Source: Deltaproteobacteria bacterium
GTDB taxonomy: Bacteria > Desulfobacterota > Deferrisomatia > Deferrisomatales > BM512
Direction of reading: 5' to 3'
Length of the DNA: 60,420 nucleotides
Assembly: GCA_002869015.1 (NCBI GenBank)
Contig: PKTT01000037.1
Location: 5,126-65,545, forward strand
Shown: piece by piece, positions 7,876-17,296 of the stretch
How the letters are laid out: each line of letters opens with the position of its first letter
Position numbering within the stretch: the first letter of the stretch is position 1
Program-made: the position numbers and the translations under genes
Notes under the pieces: generated by a model
What the model was told of the DNA's origin: nothing
Databases searched by the model: none
The model's input: the letters and a program-made list of their open reading frames with translations, nothing else

Positions 7876-9750
7876 TTAAATTACTATGACCCTGTCAGTT
7901 GGTGTCTCTTCATATATCTCAGCTACAATTTCATGCCTGTTTTCAAGGACAGCGCGCTGATTTATATATCCTTTATCTGTGATCTCGCTGGCGTCCAGAC
8001 TCGGGGGCTCGCTAAGGATCACCATCCTGAGAATCCTTGTAGAGGAGCCCTTTTGCTCCTGGTTGCGCTCCAAAAGCTTTTCGCGTATGGCATTTTTTAC
8101 CGCTTCTGAGCGGATCAGCTTTTCTGGGTCATCACCACACTCAGGAGCCAGGCAACGGCACTCGTCCAAGTTCGGCCAAACCATAATCCCTATGAAGTCC
8201 TGATTGTGACCTGTGATTACCGCATCCTGAATGTATGGCGATGCAGCTTCTATAGCGCTTACCCGGAGGGTGCCCACGCTCACCCATGTACCTGTTGTGA
8301 GCTTGAAATCCTCCGTTACCCTGCCGTCGAAAGCAAGACCAATCGCGGGATTATCCGGGTCCGCAAACTTTCCAGCATCACCTATACAGTAAAAGCCCTC
8401 TTCGTCGAAAGCCTTTTTGGTGAGCTCAGGCTCTTGATAGTAACCTGGTGTAATATTGGGGCCCTTGACCCGCATCTCCATCTTGCCGGCGTTGGGAGTA
8501 AGCTTAATCTCGAAGCCCGGCATCGGCAATCCGATTACCCCTGCCTTCTCGATGGGGTAATGAACCATCGCTATCGTCGGCGATGTTTCCGTCGCACCCC
8601 AGCCCGACGCCATAAAAAGTTTCTCCCCTCTGTACTTCTCAGAAAGCTTCTCCAGACGTGTCCAAAGATTCTGGGGAAGGGCCGCTGCAGCGTAAAAGAT
8701 CATGTCCATATTTTTGAAGAAAGACTCGCTGACAGCGGCGTCACTCTCAAGGTATGGCAACAGCGCATCATAGCCCTTGGGCACGTTAAAGGATACCGTG
8801 GGAGATACATCAAGAAGGTTTTTGACTGTAGTCTCTATCGCGCCCGGAACGGGTTTACCTGCATCAATATAAAGGGTGCCGCCATTTCTCAGAATTATAT
8901 TGAAGCTCTTGTTGCCGCCGAAGGTGTGATTCCAGGGTAGCCAATCGAGAAAGACTGGCGGTTTCTCCTCAAGAAAGGGCCATATCTGAGCTATGGACTG
9001 CTGGCTTGAGTTTATCATCCGCTGGGTATTTATAACCCCTTTGGGAGCATTGGTTGAACCTGATGTGAAAAGTATCTTGGCGATGGTATCGGGAGTAACC
9101 CTGGAGAAAGCCTCCTCAACAGCCTCGGTCGGAGTAGTTGAAGCCAGCTCTGAGAAGAGTGCCGTATCGCCGGTGGTCGGCGGGTCATTCTCAACCACGA
9201 CAGTTACACCATCCAGGTTAAGCGCGGCAAGCGCCTTTGAGAAGCGTTTCCCATTGGCTGCATAGACAAGGCCCGGGCGTACTATCCCATAAACATGGCG
9301 AAGCTTCTCATGGTCTTGACTGACCAGGGAATAAGCTTGCGAGATAGGCGAAACTGCAACGCCAACATACATAGACGCTAAAATTAGCATCGCTACGTTT
9401 ATGCTGTTGTCGGAGAGGATCATAACCGGCTTTTCGGCGCTCAGCCCCATATTAAGGAGGGCCTGACCTATCGACCTTACCAGGCCTAGAGCTTGGCTGT
9501 ATGTAACGCTCTCCCACTCTCCCTCGGAATTACGCTGCGCTATAAAGGTCCTGTCGCCTGCCAGCTCTGCCCACTTCTTGAGATTCTCACAGATGTTAGT
9601 TGGATACTCCGCCAACTCCTGGGGAGAGCGAAGTACCATCTCTCCGCCGTCACGATAAGCAACCTCGAGAGCAGCGGGCGCAAGGGTCGGGATGATCCTG
9701 CCCTTGGGGTCGGGATTTGTAGTAAAAATCTTGGTTTCAAAATCTTTCAT
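7876..9750 (-). CDS. Feruloyl-CoA synthase-like acyl-CoA synthetase
   Basis: Adenylate-forming CoA ligase, 624 residues. The ATP loop is ILFTSGSTNAPKGV (about residue 228), the A5 motif GWGATETSP (about 405), and the hinge region DGRVTEDFKLTTGTWVSVG (about 480). That last segment, with GTWVSVG after the hinge, is typical of the feruloyl-CoA synthase subgroup rather than of fatty-acyl ligases. It would activate an aromatic or phenylpropenoid acid with ATP and CoA. The gene lies between the TRAP transporter and the thiolase on the same strand, so uptake, activation and side-chain cleavage are adjacent. The exact acid is inference. Start ATG 9750 is preceded by GAGGG. Confidence 0.85.
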   Translation of the reverse strand: MKDFETKIFTTNPDPKGRIIPTLAPAALEVAYRDGGEMVLRSPQELAEYPTNICENLKKWAELAGDRTFIAQRNSEGEWESVTYSQALGLVRSIGQALLNMGLSAEKPVMILSDNSINVAMLILASMYVGVAVSPISQAYSLVSQDHEKLRHVYGIVRPGLVYAANGKRFSKALAALNLDGVTVVVENDPPTTGDTALFSELASTTPTEAVEEAFSRVTPDTIAKILFTSGSTNAPKGVINTQRMINSSQQSIAQIWPFLEEKPPVFLDWLPWNHTFGGNKSFNIILRNGGTLYIDAGKPVPGAIETTVKNLLDVSPTVSFNVPKGYDALLPYLESDAAVSESFFKNMDMIFYAAAALPQNLWTRLEKLSEKYRGEKLFMASGWGATETSPTIAMVHYPIEKAGVIGLPMPGFEIKLTPNAGKMEMRVKGPNITPGYYQEPELTKKAFDEEGFYCIGDAGKFADPDNPAIGLAFDGRVTEDFKLTTGTWVSVGTLRVSAIEAASPYIQDAVITGHNQDFIGIMVWPNLDECRCLAPECGDDPEKLIRSEAVKNAIREKLLERNQEQKGSSTRILRMVILSEPPSLDASEITDKGYINQRAVLENRHEIVAEIYEETPTDRVIVI

Positions 9751-9827
9751 TACCTACCCTCTGAAACAAGAATGCGGAATACACGGGAAAATCATCACCA
9801 AAAAAACCTCAGCCGTCCTTAGCTCAA

Positions 9828-11105
9828 TTAGCGCAGGAATAGCTTAGGCAAAAATAACGATATGTCCGGGATATACGTGATCGCAGCCAAACTAGCTAAA
9901 AGCAGCAGCAGGAATGGGATTACGGCACGACCGACCACCTCCAGCCTTTCGCCGCTTATTCCCATGGCTACGAATAGGTTGAGCCCGAAGGGTGGCGTAA
10001 GCATGCCGAACTCCATATTGAGAATCATGATCACGCCAAAGTGGATTAGGTCTATGTTGTACGCCTGCAAGGTGTTCATAAAGAGCGGAGCAAGAACCAT
10101 GACCGCGCTTACGCTGTCCATTACGCAACCGAGAAGAAGCAGCAGGATGTTGACCATGAAGAGGAACATCCAGGGGCTGTCTATATGCGATAGGATGAAC
10201 TGGGCAAGATTCGCTGGAATCTGCTGTGCGGTCAAAAGCCAGTTGAAGGTAAGGGCGCCGGCGAGGAGGATAAGGATTGAGGAGGAGAGAACGCACGCCT
10301 CTAAGCACGCATCAGGCAGCTCTCTCAAGGTGCAATCCCTATGTATGAACACCTCGACTAATATTGAATAGACTACGCTTACGGCGGCCGCCTCTGTGGC
10401 GGTGAAGACACCCGCATAGATGCCCCCAAGCACAACTACAGGAAGCATAATGGCCCAAAAACCCTCGCGGCCGGTGCGAACCACCTCTGCGATGGAGGGC
10501 TTGGTCTTGACTCTCCAATTCTTCTTGTAGCCCAAAAAGAGAGTCCACCCGGCAAGCAAAAGGCCGATAAGAAGGCCGGGCATAATTCCTGCCATGAACA
10601 TCTCGGCAACAGAGGTGTTCATAACAAGGCAGTAGAGGATCATTGGAATCGATGGAGGTATGACAATGCCGAGGGAACCGGCAGTTGTTAGCAAACCTAG
10701 GGAAAATCGTCTGTCATAGCCGGCATCCTTCAGGGCAGGGAGCATTATTCCGCCGATAGCGGCTATAGTGGCCATACCCGAGCCTGATATAGCGGCAAAG
10801 AAGACACATGCGCCGACACCTGCAACGGCAAGGCCGCCCGGAACCCAGCCAACCAGGCTGTTGATGAAGGCTATCAGCCTCTTTGCGATGGTCCCCTTGC
10901 TCATAATCGATCCGGCAAGGATGAAGAAGGGAACGGCTAGAAGGACAAAGCTGTCAAGCGCGTTGAAGAGCTGTTCGGGGATAATCCTTAAAGGTGTCGA
11001 TGTGTGCAGCGACACGACAAGGGCGGTAAGCGACATCAGCAGGACCATAATCGGTACACCTGCCAGCATCATAACAACGAAACCTACGACGATAGTGGTA
11101 ATCAT
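9828..11105 (-). CDS. dctM: TRAP transporter large permease (DctM family)
   Basis: Twelve-helix-type membrane subunit of a tripartite ATP-independent periplasmic transporter, 425 residues and hydrophobic throughout. Family signatures include PFFILAGSIMSKGTIAKRL (about residues 58-76), ISGSGMATIAAIGGIMLPAL and IPPSIPMILY, and NMEFGMLTPPFGLNLFV near the C terminus. It uses an ion gradient to drive import of the acid bound by the P subunit. It overlaps the small-permease gene by four bases (ATGA), so the two are translationally coupled. Confidence 0.95.
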   Translation of the reverse strand: MITTIVVGFVVMMLAGVPIMVLLMSLTALVVSLHTSTPLRIIPEQLFNALDSFVLLAVPFFILAGSIMSKGTIAKRLIAFINSLVGWVPGGLAVAGVGACVFFAAISGSGMATIAAIGGIMLPALKDAGYDRRFSLGLLTTAGSLGIVIPPSIPMILYCLVMNTSVAEMFMAGIMPGLLIGLLLAGWTLFLGYKKNWRVKTKPSIAEVVRTGREGFWAIMLPVVVLGGIYAGVFTATEAAAVSVVYSILVEVFIHRDCTLRELPDACLEACVLSSSILILLAGALTFNWLLTAQQIPANLAQFILSHIDSPWMFLFMVNILLLLLGCVMDSVSAVMVLAPLFMNTLQAYNIDLIHFGVIMILNMEFGMLTPPFGLNLFVAMGISGERLEVVGRAVIPFLLLLLASLAAITYIPDISLFLPKLFLR

Positions 11106-11611
11106 TTAACCACCTCCCCCGCCGCATGGCCGCTGCTCCTGAATTTCTTTATGGCAGTAATATAAAACCTAATTGCGATGACCACGGATAGCGCGGGGAT
11201 CGGCAGGTAAACCAACCACATCGGAGCGCCAATTGCAGCCGATGAAACTTCAAATCTGTAGTTTCTCTGCACAAGGACGAAGCCGTAATAAGCTACCATC
11301 ACAAAGCATGAACCACTTAGAAAACCAACAAGAAGAGCAAGCACCCTGGAGACCGGCTTTGGAAGCATGTCTGCCACCAGCTCCATTGTAAAGTGAGTAC
11401 CCTTGCGCACGCCTATGCCAGCGCCAAGAAAAGTTACAAACACCCCCACATAACGTCCACCTTCCTCAAACCAGTCGAAACTTATTCCCATAAGATATCG
11501 AGTACATACCTGGGTGAAAGCAACCACCGCCAACCCAAGGAGGGTCATGGTCAGTGTCACTTCTTCCAACCGGTTGAGCCACTTGATTGCGGCTTTCATT
11601 TCACTCTCCAA
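11102..11611 (-). CDS. dctQ: TRAP transporter small permease (DctQ family)
   Basis: Small membrane subunit, 169 residues, with four predicted helices (about residues 16-35, 46-66, 87-110 and 128-150). The DctQ-type signature is FDWFEEGGRYVGVFVTFLGAG, which lies between helices one and two. It pairs with DctM in the membrane. It is 84 bases downstream of the substrate-binding gene and overlaps dctM by four bases. Confidence 0.92.
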   Translation of the reverse strand: MESEMKAAIKWLNRLEEVTLTMTLLGLAVVAFTQVCTRYLMGISFDWFEEGGRYVGVFVTFLGAGIGVRKGTHFTMELVADMLPKPVSRVLALLVGFLSGSCFVMVAYYGFVLVQRNYRFEVSSAAIGAPMWLVYLPIPALSVVIAIRFYITAIKKFRSSGHAAGEVVK

Positions 11612-11695
11612 AAACTAAACTAGATAAGAGAAAGATGGCGATCCGAAGCGGGGAAAACCCACTGCGGACCACCACCCGGTTCTACTTGAAAAAAA

Positions 11696-12730
11696 TTACA
11701 TTGCGGAGTGTTCTTTAACCTTGGCGACGACAAAATCAACCAGTTCGTTACCGAGTTTTTCGCGATACACATCCCATACAGGGGCAAGAACCTTCTTGAA
11801 TTCCTCACGCTCTTCAGCGGTCAGCTTCGTAATCTCAACCTTCTGATCTTTGAAGTAATCATCTACGGAGCGCTTGCCGTCCGGGGGCAGATGCGCGGCG
11901 ACCTTGTCATTCATCTCGCGGTTGTACTTTGTAGCTCTGCCGAAGGCATCTTTGATGAGCTTCTGGTCTTCAGCGCTCAGGGATTCCCACCAGTCAATGT
12001 TAGCCACGTTAATGGGCGTGTTCATGTGGAACTCGCTGACCGTGAGGTACTTGGTGACTTCGGGGAACTTCATCATTGTGGAGGCGACATAGGAAGCGTT
12101 CACGCCATCCGCAACGCCGGTCTGAAGGGCGCTGTAAACCTCTGGGAAGGGGATACCGACCGGAGAAGCCCCGAGGGCTTTGAAGGTCTCAAGCATTATG
12201 GGGGAGTTCATGGTACGGATCTTTAGGCCCTTGAAATCCTCAGGCTTACGGATTGTGCGCTTGGTGTTCCACATCTGACGGAGGCTGTCCTCTGAGAAGC
12301 CCAGGCCGACGAAACCCTTCTTACCGAAGTAGGAGAAGAGTTTTTCCTGAAATTCAGGGTCATCTTCCACCGCATGAGCAGTCTTGATATCAGGGAACAT
12401 GAAGGGCAGGTCAATAACAGCGACCTCTGGGATGAAGTTTTGAAGCACGCTTGTCGTAGCGGAGACCATCTCAAGGGTGCCGGACTGGACCTGGGTGCAG
12501 AGGGAGCGCTCATTGCCCAGCTGACCAAGGGGGAAGACCTGCATGTCGATGCGACCTCCGGTCTCCTCGCGAAGCTCGTCGGCAATCTTCATGAGGCTGA
12601 GGGTATGGCCATTCTTCGGGGGTGCAATTGAACCGATTTTGATAGTGTCAGCGCTTGCGTTGACGGGCAGCATTCCGACTAGGGCGGCCATGAGTCCTAC
12701 GTGTAAAAACGATTTGAGCATTTTTCGCAT
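11696..12730 (-). CDS. dctP: TRAP transporter substrate-binding protein (DctP family)
   Basis: Periplasmic solute receptor, 344 residues. A Sec signal peptide occupies about residues 1-27 (cut after ASA before DTIKIG). The mature protein shows the DctP signature LKIRTMNSP, with the conserved arginine that pairs with a substrate carboxylate, and PFPEVYSALQTGVADG. AGGAGG precedes the ATG. With the feruloyl-CoA-synthase-like gene downstream, the cargo may be an aromatic acid, as for TarP of Rhodopseudomonas; this is inference. Confidence 0.93.
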   Translation of the reverse strand: MRKMLKSFLHVGLMAALVGMLPVNASADTIKIGSIAPPKNGHTLSLMKIADELREETGGRIDMQVFPLGQLGNERSLCTQVQSGTLEMVSATTSVLQNFIPEVAVIDLPFMFPDIKTAHAVEDDPEFQEKLFSYFGKKGFVGLGFSEDSLRQMWNTKRTIRKPEDFKGLKIRTMNSPIMLETFKALGASPVGIPFPEVYSALQTGVADGVNASYVASTMMKFPEVTKYLTVSEFHMNTPINVANIDWWESLSAEDQKLIKDAFGRATKYNREMNDKVAAHLPPDGKRSVDDYFKDQKVEITKLTAEEREEFKKVLAPVWDVYREKLGNELVDFVVAKVKEHSAM

Positions 12731-12807
12731 TGCACATTCCTCCTATGATTGTGGTGGACAAAAAAACATGTATGATGCGTGCATGCTTTGTCGCTATGTT
12801 TTAAACG

Positions 12808-13392
12808 CTATTTGTTGTTTGCCACAGTCCTCTGTTTTCCATCCACTAGCTCGACAGCGCGAAGGCCAATCTTCTTGAGCATATCCTTGAGCATCATCTG
12901 CTCATCCAGGCTCAACACCTCCATAGTCTCCATCAAGCCATGCGCATGGTTTGGGAATATCTCCATAAAACGCTTTTCGCCCTTGGAGGTGAGGGAAACG
13001 GATATCGCCCTTCTATCCTCCTTCAGGGGTGTGCGCTTGACGTAGCCCTTCTTCTCAAGCCTATCTACCAAGTAAGTCACTCCCCCGCTCGATAGTAGGA
13101 TCTTCCTTTGTATGTCACTGATTAGCATAGTGCCGCAGAAATACAGGGCGTCCATTACTCCGAATTCGCCGCGAGTAATCCCCTCCTGGGTTAGCTCAAT
13201 CTGCTCTCTTGCAACAACCGAGATATGGGCCCTGGAGAGCGCCACCCAGATCCGAAGCGCCATCCAAATCTCTTTGTCGCCTCCATTGGGCGAATCATCT
13301 TGTGAGTGCCCCATGGCCGCTGAAAACTTCCGGGCCATCTCTCTGGTATCCAATAGAGCCTCCCGCAGAGAAATCTCTCTAGTAATTTTCAC
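12808..13392 (-). CDS. MarR-family transcriptional regulator (second paralogue)
   Basis: MarR winged-helix regulator of 194 residues and a clear paralogue of the one at 3795-4367, with TRGEFGVMDALYF, ISDIQRKILLSSGGVTYLVD, RLEKKGYVKR and the wing RRAISVSLTSKGEKR. It lies directly upstream of the TRAP operon on the same strand, 77 bases before dctP. It may control the TRAP/ligase genes, the divergent reductase/ligase pair at 13.8 kb, or both. Confidence 0.9.
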   Translation of the reverse strand: MKITREISLREALLDTREMARKFSAAMGHSQDDSPNGGDKEIWMALRIWVALSRAHISVVAREQIELTQEGITRGEFGVMDALYFCGTMLISDIQRKILLSSGGVTYLVDRLEKKGYVKRTPLKEDRRAISVSLTSKGEKRFMEIFPNHAHGLMETMEVLSLDEQMMLKDMLKKIGLRAVELVDGKQRTVANNK

Positions 13393-13832
13393 AGTGCTGA
13401 GATATTATTTCATTGCCTGGTGCAAAACAAGAGTTTATTTTCGTGAGCTGTAAAAATCACCATATCACACCTATATTATCAGTACAGTCAATTGGACGCG
13501 CATAAAGCACGAAACACTTATGCGACATGTCGTTTTGCGTTCATTTCATAATTTTTTTTGCTTTTTAAAAATCATACGACACGCCTTGTCCACCAATTCC
13601 GATGTGCCTTTTTTTTGAAGATGATCTTGGGTTTTCTATTCAAAAAGCATAGGGGCTGGAACTCCTCAGCGTTTAATTTTTAAACGCCAATTTTTTTAGA
13701 CGTATTTGGATAAACCGAAAAAAATATATTTTTGGGATTTTGGGCGTGCCGTTATCCATCCAATTTATTATGCTTGTCTCATAATCCATTAAGAACAAAG
13801 TTCCCCTTACACCCAAAGAGGACGGCACAAAG
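13393..13832. promoter_or_regulatory. 440-base divergent intergenic region with dyad symmetries
   Basis: No gene found. This AT-rich region separates the second MarR gene (leftward) from the reductase gene (rightward) and should hold both promoters. It contains CGCATAA (13499-13505) facing TTATGCG (13518-13524), immediately followed by the perfect palindrome CGACATGTCG (13523-13532). A CTGTA (near 13449) and a TACAG (near 13483) resemble the half-sites of the operator at 4384-4412. There are A/T runs around 13550-13570 and 13685-13740. Promoter positions cannot be fixed by eye. Confidence 0.5.
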
Positions 13833-14783
13833 ATGAAAGAGCTAAAACCTGCTGTAATTGGAATCGGTGCGACGGGAACGGTTCTCGCCGCGGCACTTTT
13901 AAGGAGCACTCCCGGAGCGGCTCTAGTCGTCCCTGATGCTGAGAAGTTTAAAAGGATCAAAAATGAGGGCCTCACCGTTACCGGTGCGCTGGATTTTAAA
14001 GTGCCGGTTGAAAATGTCATCTCCGACCTCTCTGAGCTCAGTGGGTCAGACACCAACCTTATTTTCATCTGCACAAAGGCGTTCGGCCTAAGAGAGTTGG
14101 TGGAGAAGCTTGGAGCGGTGCTGCCAAGAGATGAGACACTCGTCGTCAGCTGCCATAACGGCTTGGGTACGGAGGAGACGGTGGCTGAGGTTTTCGGTAA
14201 AGAAAACGCATTTCGGATGTCACTTAACTATGGCGCAGCTTCAAGGGGCCCTGGCAACTCCGAAGTGGCCTTTATAAACCCTCCAAACCCAGTAGGAGGG
14301 CTGACACAGACTAGTAAAAAAAGAGCCGAAGACATTGCAGCGCTGCTCTCCTCTGGCGACCTGGCAACTGAGGCAGTCGAGGACATTAAACTATCTGTCT
14401 GGAAAAAGATGGTGATGAAGTGCACGATGGCTTCAATCTGCGCTATTGCGGATATGACAATAAGAGAGGCGCTGGACTACCCCCCGACGAGGGAGATAGC
14501 TGATGCCTGTTTCCAGGAGGTCATGGCGGTAGCCAAAGCGCAGGGGTATGACCTCGGCAACGACTACCTGACCCAGGGAATCGCTTATCTCAGCAAAGTC
14601 GGAATACATAAAGATTCGATGTGCCATGACATAGAAGCCGGGCGCCCAACTGAGATTGATGTCCTAGGGGCAAAGGTCGTTGAATACGCAAAAGAAAAGG
14701 GGATACCCGTACCCTACTACATCTCAATGAGCAACATGGTTAGAGCGGTTGAAAAACGGGCAATTGAAAAATCATCATCCTAG
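13833..14783 (+). CDS. Ketopantoate reductase (PanE/ApbA) family protein
   Basis: NADPH-dependent 2-dehydropantoate 2-reductase-family protein, 316 residues. The Rossmann motif is VIGIGATGTV (residues 8-17). LIFICTKAF is the usual nucleotide-domain strand, SCHNGLGTEE the conserved N-G loop, VWKKMVMKC the catalytic lysine region, and DIEAGRPTEID the C-terminal substrate loop. Because it is next to an acyl-CoA ligase and not to pan genes, a role in reducing another 2-keto acid is possible. A second, fused member of this family occurs at 44121. Confidence 0.85.
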   Translation: MKELKPAVIGIGATGTVLAAALLRSTPGAALVVPDAEKFKRIKNEGLTVTGALDFKVPVENVISDLSELSGSDTNLIFICTKAFGLRELVEKLGAVLPRDETLVVSCHNGLGTEETVAEVFGKENAFRMSLNYGAASRGPGNSEVAFINPPNPVGGLTQTSKKRAEDIAALLSSGDLATEAVEDIKLSVWKKMVMKCTMASICAIADMTIREALDYPPTREIADACFQEVMAVAKAQGYDLGNDYLTQGIAYLSKVGIHKDSMCHDIEAGRPTEIDVLGAKVVEYAKEKGIPVPYYISMSNMVRAVEKRAIEKSSS

Positions 14784-14831
14784 GATAGGCGGAGATGATT
14801 TACGAAAAACTAAGAGGGAGAGCTTAATATA

Positions 14832-16391
14832 ATGAGCGGATGGATACCTGTAGGGAACATTATCAAAGTTCTTGCCAGCCAGGAACCCGACAAGGAAGCG
14901 GTGGCCGATCTCTCCCGCTCGCTAACCTTCAGCGAGTGGAATGAGCGGTGCAACCGTTTCGCCAATGCCCTGCTGGGCTTGGGCCTTAAAAAAGGTGACC
15001 GTGTCGCGTTCATCGCTCACAACTCCCTTGAATGGATGGAGTTTTACGGCGCTACTGCCAAAGCAGGACTCGTCGCCGTACCAATTATGTTTCGCCTAGC
15101 CCCAAAAGAGTACCAATACATCTTGGAAAACTCAGAGACGGCGGCTTTTCTTGTAGCCGATGATTTTATCTCCGGCGCCGATTCGATTCGCGATAAACTT
15201 CCGTGCGTCTCAAAGTGGATCCACGTAGGCGAAGGGAAGGCACCTGAGGGATATATAGCTTATGAAGAGCTTATGGAGAACGGCTCCCCCGAAGAGCCGC
15301 CCATTGAGGTTTCGCCCGACGATATATGGACTATTACATATACATCAGGGACAACGGGCCGCCCAAAGGGAGCTGTGCGAACCCACGAGGCTTATGTAGC
15401 CTTCTTCCTGACCAACTTCATAACTATGGGTTTTTCCAAGAGGGACAGGGGCCTCTTTGTAATGCCCATGTGCCACGTAAACTCCATATATTACGGCTTC
15501 ACCCTTCTTTACTGCGGCGCAAGCTCGCTTGTTTACAGTGTCGCCTCATTTGACCCGGCGCATTTCTTAAAAACTCTTCAAGATTTCAAAGTCACCTTCA
15601 CTTCACTGGTCCCTACCCACTACATTATGATTTTAGACCTCCCCGAAGAGGTAAAAACCTCCTTTGACGTCTCTTCCGTTGAGAAGCTCCTCTGCTCCTC
15701 TGCTCCCGTCCGCAAAGAGACAAAGATGGAGATACTGGGCTTTTTTAACAAATCAAATTTGTATGAGGCATACGGATCCACAGAGGCGGGCAAGGTGACA
15801 GTGCTTCCGCCGGAGATGCAGCTGATTAAGCCAACCTCAATTGGCAGAGAGATACCCGGTACCGAGCTGATCAAAATTCTTGACGAAAACCGAAATGAGC
15901 TCCCTGTGGGAGAGGCCGGCGAGCTATTTTCAAGAACCCCATCGTGTTTTAAGGAGTATTGGAAGCTTCCTGAGGAGACGAAAGCGGCATTTCATGGGGA
16001 ATGGTTCTCAGCTGGTGATATCGCCTACAAAGATGAGGACGGCTACTATTATCTTGTTGATCGAAAGAAAAACATGATCATAACGGGCGGTGAGAACGTC
16101 TACCCGACCGAGGTGGAAAAGGCGGTAGGAGAGCATCCATGCGTCAAGGATGTAGCCGTAGTCGGGCTCCCAGATGATAAATGGGGCGAGCGCGTGAGCG
16201 CTTTCATAATTTTACGCGGCGGTTTTGAGCCAACCGATGAATTATCGAAGGAGATCCAAGCCTTCCTGAAGGATAAGATAGCCGGCTTTAAACGACCCAA
16301 GGATGTAATCTTCATCAATGACGAAGATATGCCCCGCACGGCTACAGGCAAGATCCTACACAGGGAGCTCAGGGACCGATACGGACAGTGA
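14832..16391 (+). CDS. Acyl-CoA synthetase (AMP-dependent ligase)
   Basis: Class I adenylate-forming acid-CoA ligase, 519 residues. Motifs in order are the ATP loop ITYTSGTTGRPKGAV (about residues 166-180), YEAYGSTEAG (about 310), GEWFSAGDIAY (about 392), hinge DRKKNMIITGGENVYPTEVE (about 409-428) and the catalytic lysine in RTATGKILHRELRD at the C terminus. It is closest in layout to medium-chain/carnitine-type ligases (CaiC/FadK). It is 48 bases downstream of the reductase and probably in the same transcript. Its substrate is not evident. Confidence 0.9.
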   Translation: MSGWIPVGNIIKVLASQEPDKEAVADLSRSLTFSEWNERCNRFANALLGLGLKKGDRVAFIAHNSLEWMEFYGATAKAGLVAVPIMFRLAPKEYQYILENSETAAFLVADDFISGADSIRDKLPCVSKWIHVGEGKAPEGYIAYEELMENGSPEEPPIEVSPDDIWTITYTSGTTGRPKGAVRTHEAYVAFFLTNFITMGFSKRDRGLFVMPMCHVNSIYYGFTLLYCGASSLVYSVASFDPAHFLKTLQDFKVTFTSLVPTHYIMILDLPEEVKTSFDVSSVEKLLCSSAPVRKETKMEILGFFNKSNLYEAYGSTEAGKVTVLPPEMQLIKPTSIGREIPGTELIKILDENRNELPVGEAGELFSRTPSCFKEYWKLPEETKAAFHGEWFSAGDIAYKDEDGYYYLVDRKKNMIITGGENVYPTEVEKAVGEHPCVKDVAVVGLPDDKWGERVSAFIILRGGFEPTDELSKEIQAFLKDKIAGFKRPKDVIFINDEDMPRTATGKILHRELRDRYGQ

Positions 16392-16402
16392 AGAGGTTGA
16401 CA

Positions 16403-17296
16403 TCAACCTATCTCAAGCAACCCCTTTGCGAGTTCGAATAGCTCCGCTTTGGTGTTTTTTTCAAGCTTATTAAGCCATTTTTTGGGGAGCCCGCGGGCGC
16501 CATACCATGCGCCCGCGATCATCCCAGCGACAGTGCCGGTTGTATCAGCGTCCCCACCCTGATTTACGCATTCGACTAGACAATCTTCAAAGTTGTCGGT
16601 GTTATAAAAAGAGCTGAACGCGGTAGCGAAAGTCTCTCCTACAAACCCTCCCGCCTTACCATTATAAGGGCGGAACGTGAATTCGGGGTGTATGCGGACA
16701 AGCTCGTGGGCAATCTCTAGAAGTTCGAGCAGGGGCCTCCCCTTGAGGGCGCTCTGAATCATCCGCGAGACAGCGATACAGACAGTGTCCGACAGGGGGT
16801 GATTGTGGGTTATATGTGCCTGACCTACCGCCCACTCCTCCAGCGAATCGGGGCAATTCAGGGCAGCTATCGCCACCGGGGCGACTCTCATAAGCGCCCC
16901 ATTGCCTCCATGCCACTGGCTCTCCTTGGCGGCAACCCTTCCCTTTGCTATATACCGCCTCAGCCCCTGAGCTACTGTGGAGCCTATATCAACCGGCCCG
17001 GTCCTCATCCATTCCACAAAGGCATCAGCCATATCCACGGCGTTAAAGCCGGAGGACCTGACCAGGCTCCTCGCTACGCAGAGGCTCATCTGGGTATCGT
17101 CGGTCACGTACCCTGGCTTTAAATAGAGCCATCCCCCACCAATAATCTTTTTATGAACCCCGTAGCGTGCCTTTATCTCACTACGGCTCATAAACTCAAC
17201 GGTCGCACCTAGCGCGTCGCCTAGCGCTGCACCCAGGAGGCAACCCCTGGCCCGGTCCAACAAAAGGGATTCAGTACCAGCGGAGCTTGATCTCAT
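16403..17296 (-). CDS. draG: Dinitrogenase reductase-activating glycohydrolase DraG
   Basis: ADP-ribosylglycohydrolase, 297 residues, which removes ADP-ribose from NifH Arg97 and so reactivates nitrogenase. Metal-binding motifs are present: GDALGATVEFMSR near the N terminus, YVTDDTQMSL (about residue 60), GNGALMR (about 127) and the C-terminal NQGGDADTTGTVAGMIAGA. The start at 17296 is chosen because GGAGGGG precedes it; it overlaps draT by 26 bases, so the pair is translationally coupled. It is the last gene of the nif operon and converges on the acyl-CoA synthetase gene with only 11 bases between stops. Confidence 0.93.
   Translation of the reverse strand: MRSSSAGTESLLLDRARGCLLGAALGDALGATVEFMSRSEIKARYGVHKKIIGGGWLYLKPGYVTDDTQMSLCVARSLVRSSGFNAVDMADAFVEWMRTGPVDIGSTVAQGLRRYIAKGRVAAKESQWHGGNGALMRVAPVAIAALNCPDSLEEWAVGQAHITHNHPLSDTVCIAVSRMIQSALKGRPLLELLEIAHELVRIHPEFTFRPYNGKAGGFVGETFATAFSSFYNTDNFEDCLVECVNQGGDADTTGTVAGMIAGAWYGARGLPKKWLNKLEKNTKAELFELAKGLLEIG

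Noticed and set aside
12757-12792. GACAAA/TTTGTC inverted repeat upstream of dctP as an operator
   Set aside because: Only six bases per arm over a 24-base spacer that contains common short palindromes; chance is likely.
13673-14074. 133-codon minus-strand frame across the 5' end of the reductase gene
   Set aside because: It is antisense to a clear Rossmann-fold gene and has no recognisable domain.
16394-16409. AGGTTGA-CA-TCAACCT dyad between draG and the acyl-CoA synthetase as a terminator
   Set aside because: A two-base loop is too tight for a stable hairpin and no T run follows on either strand.
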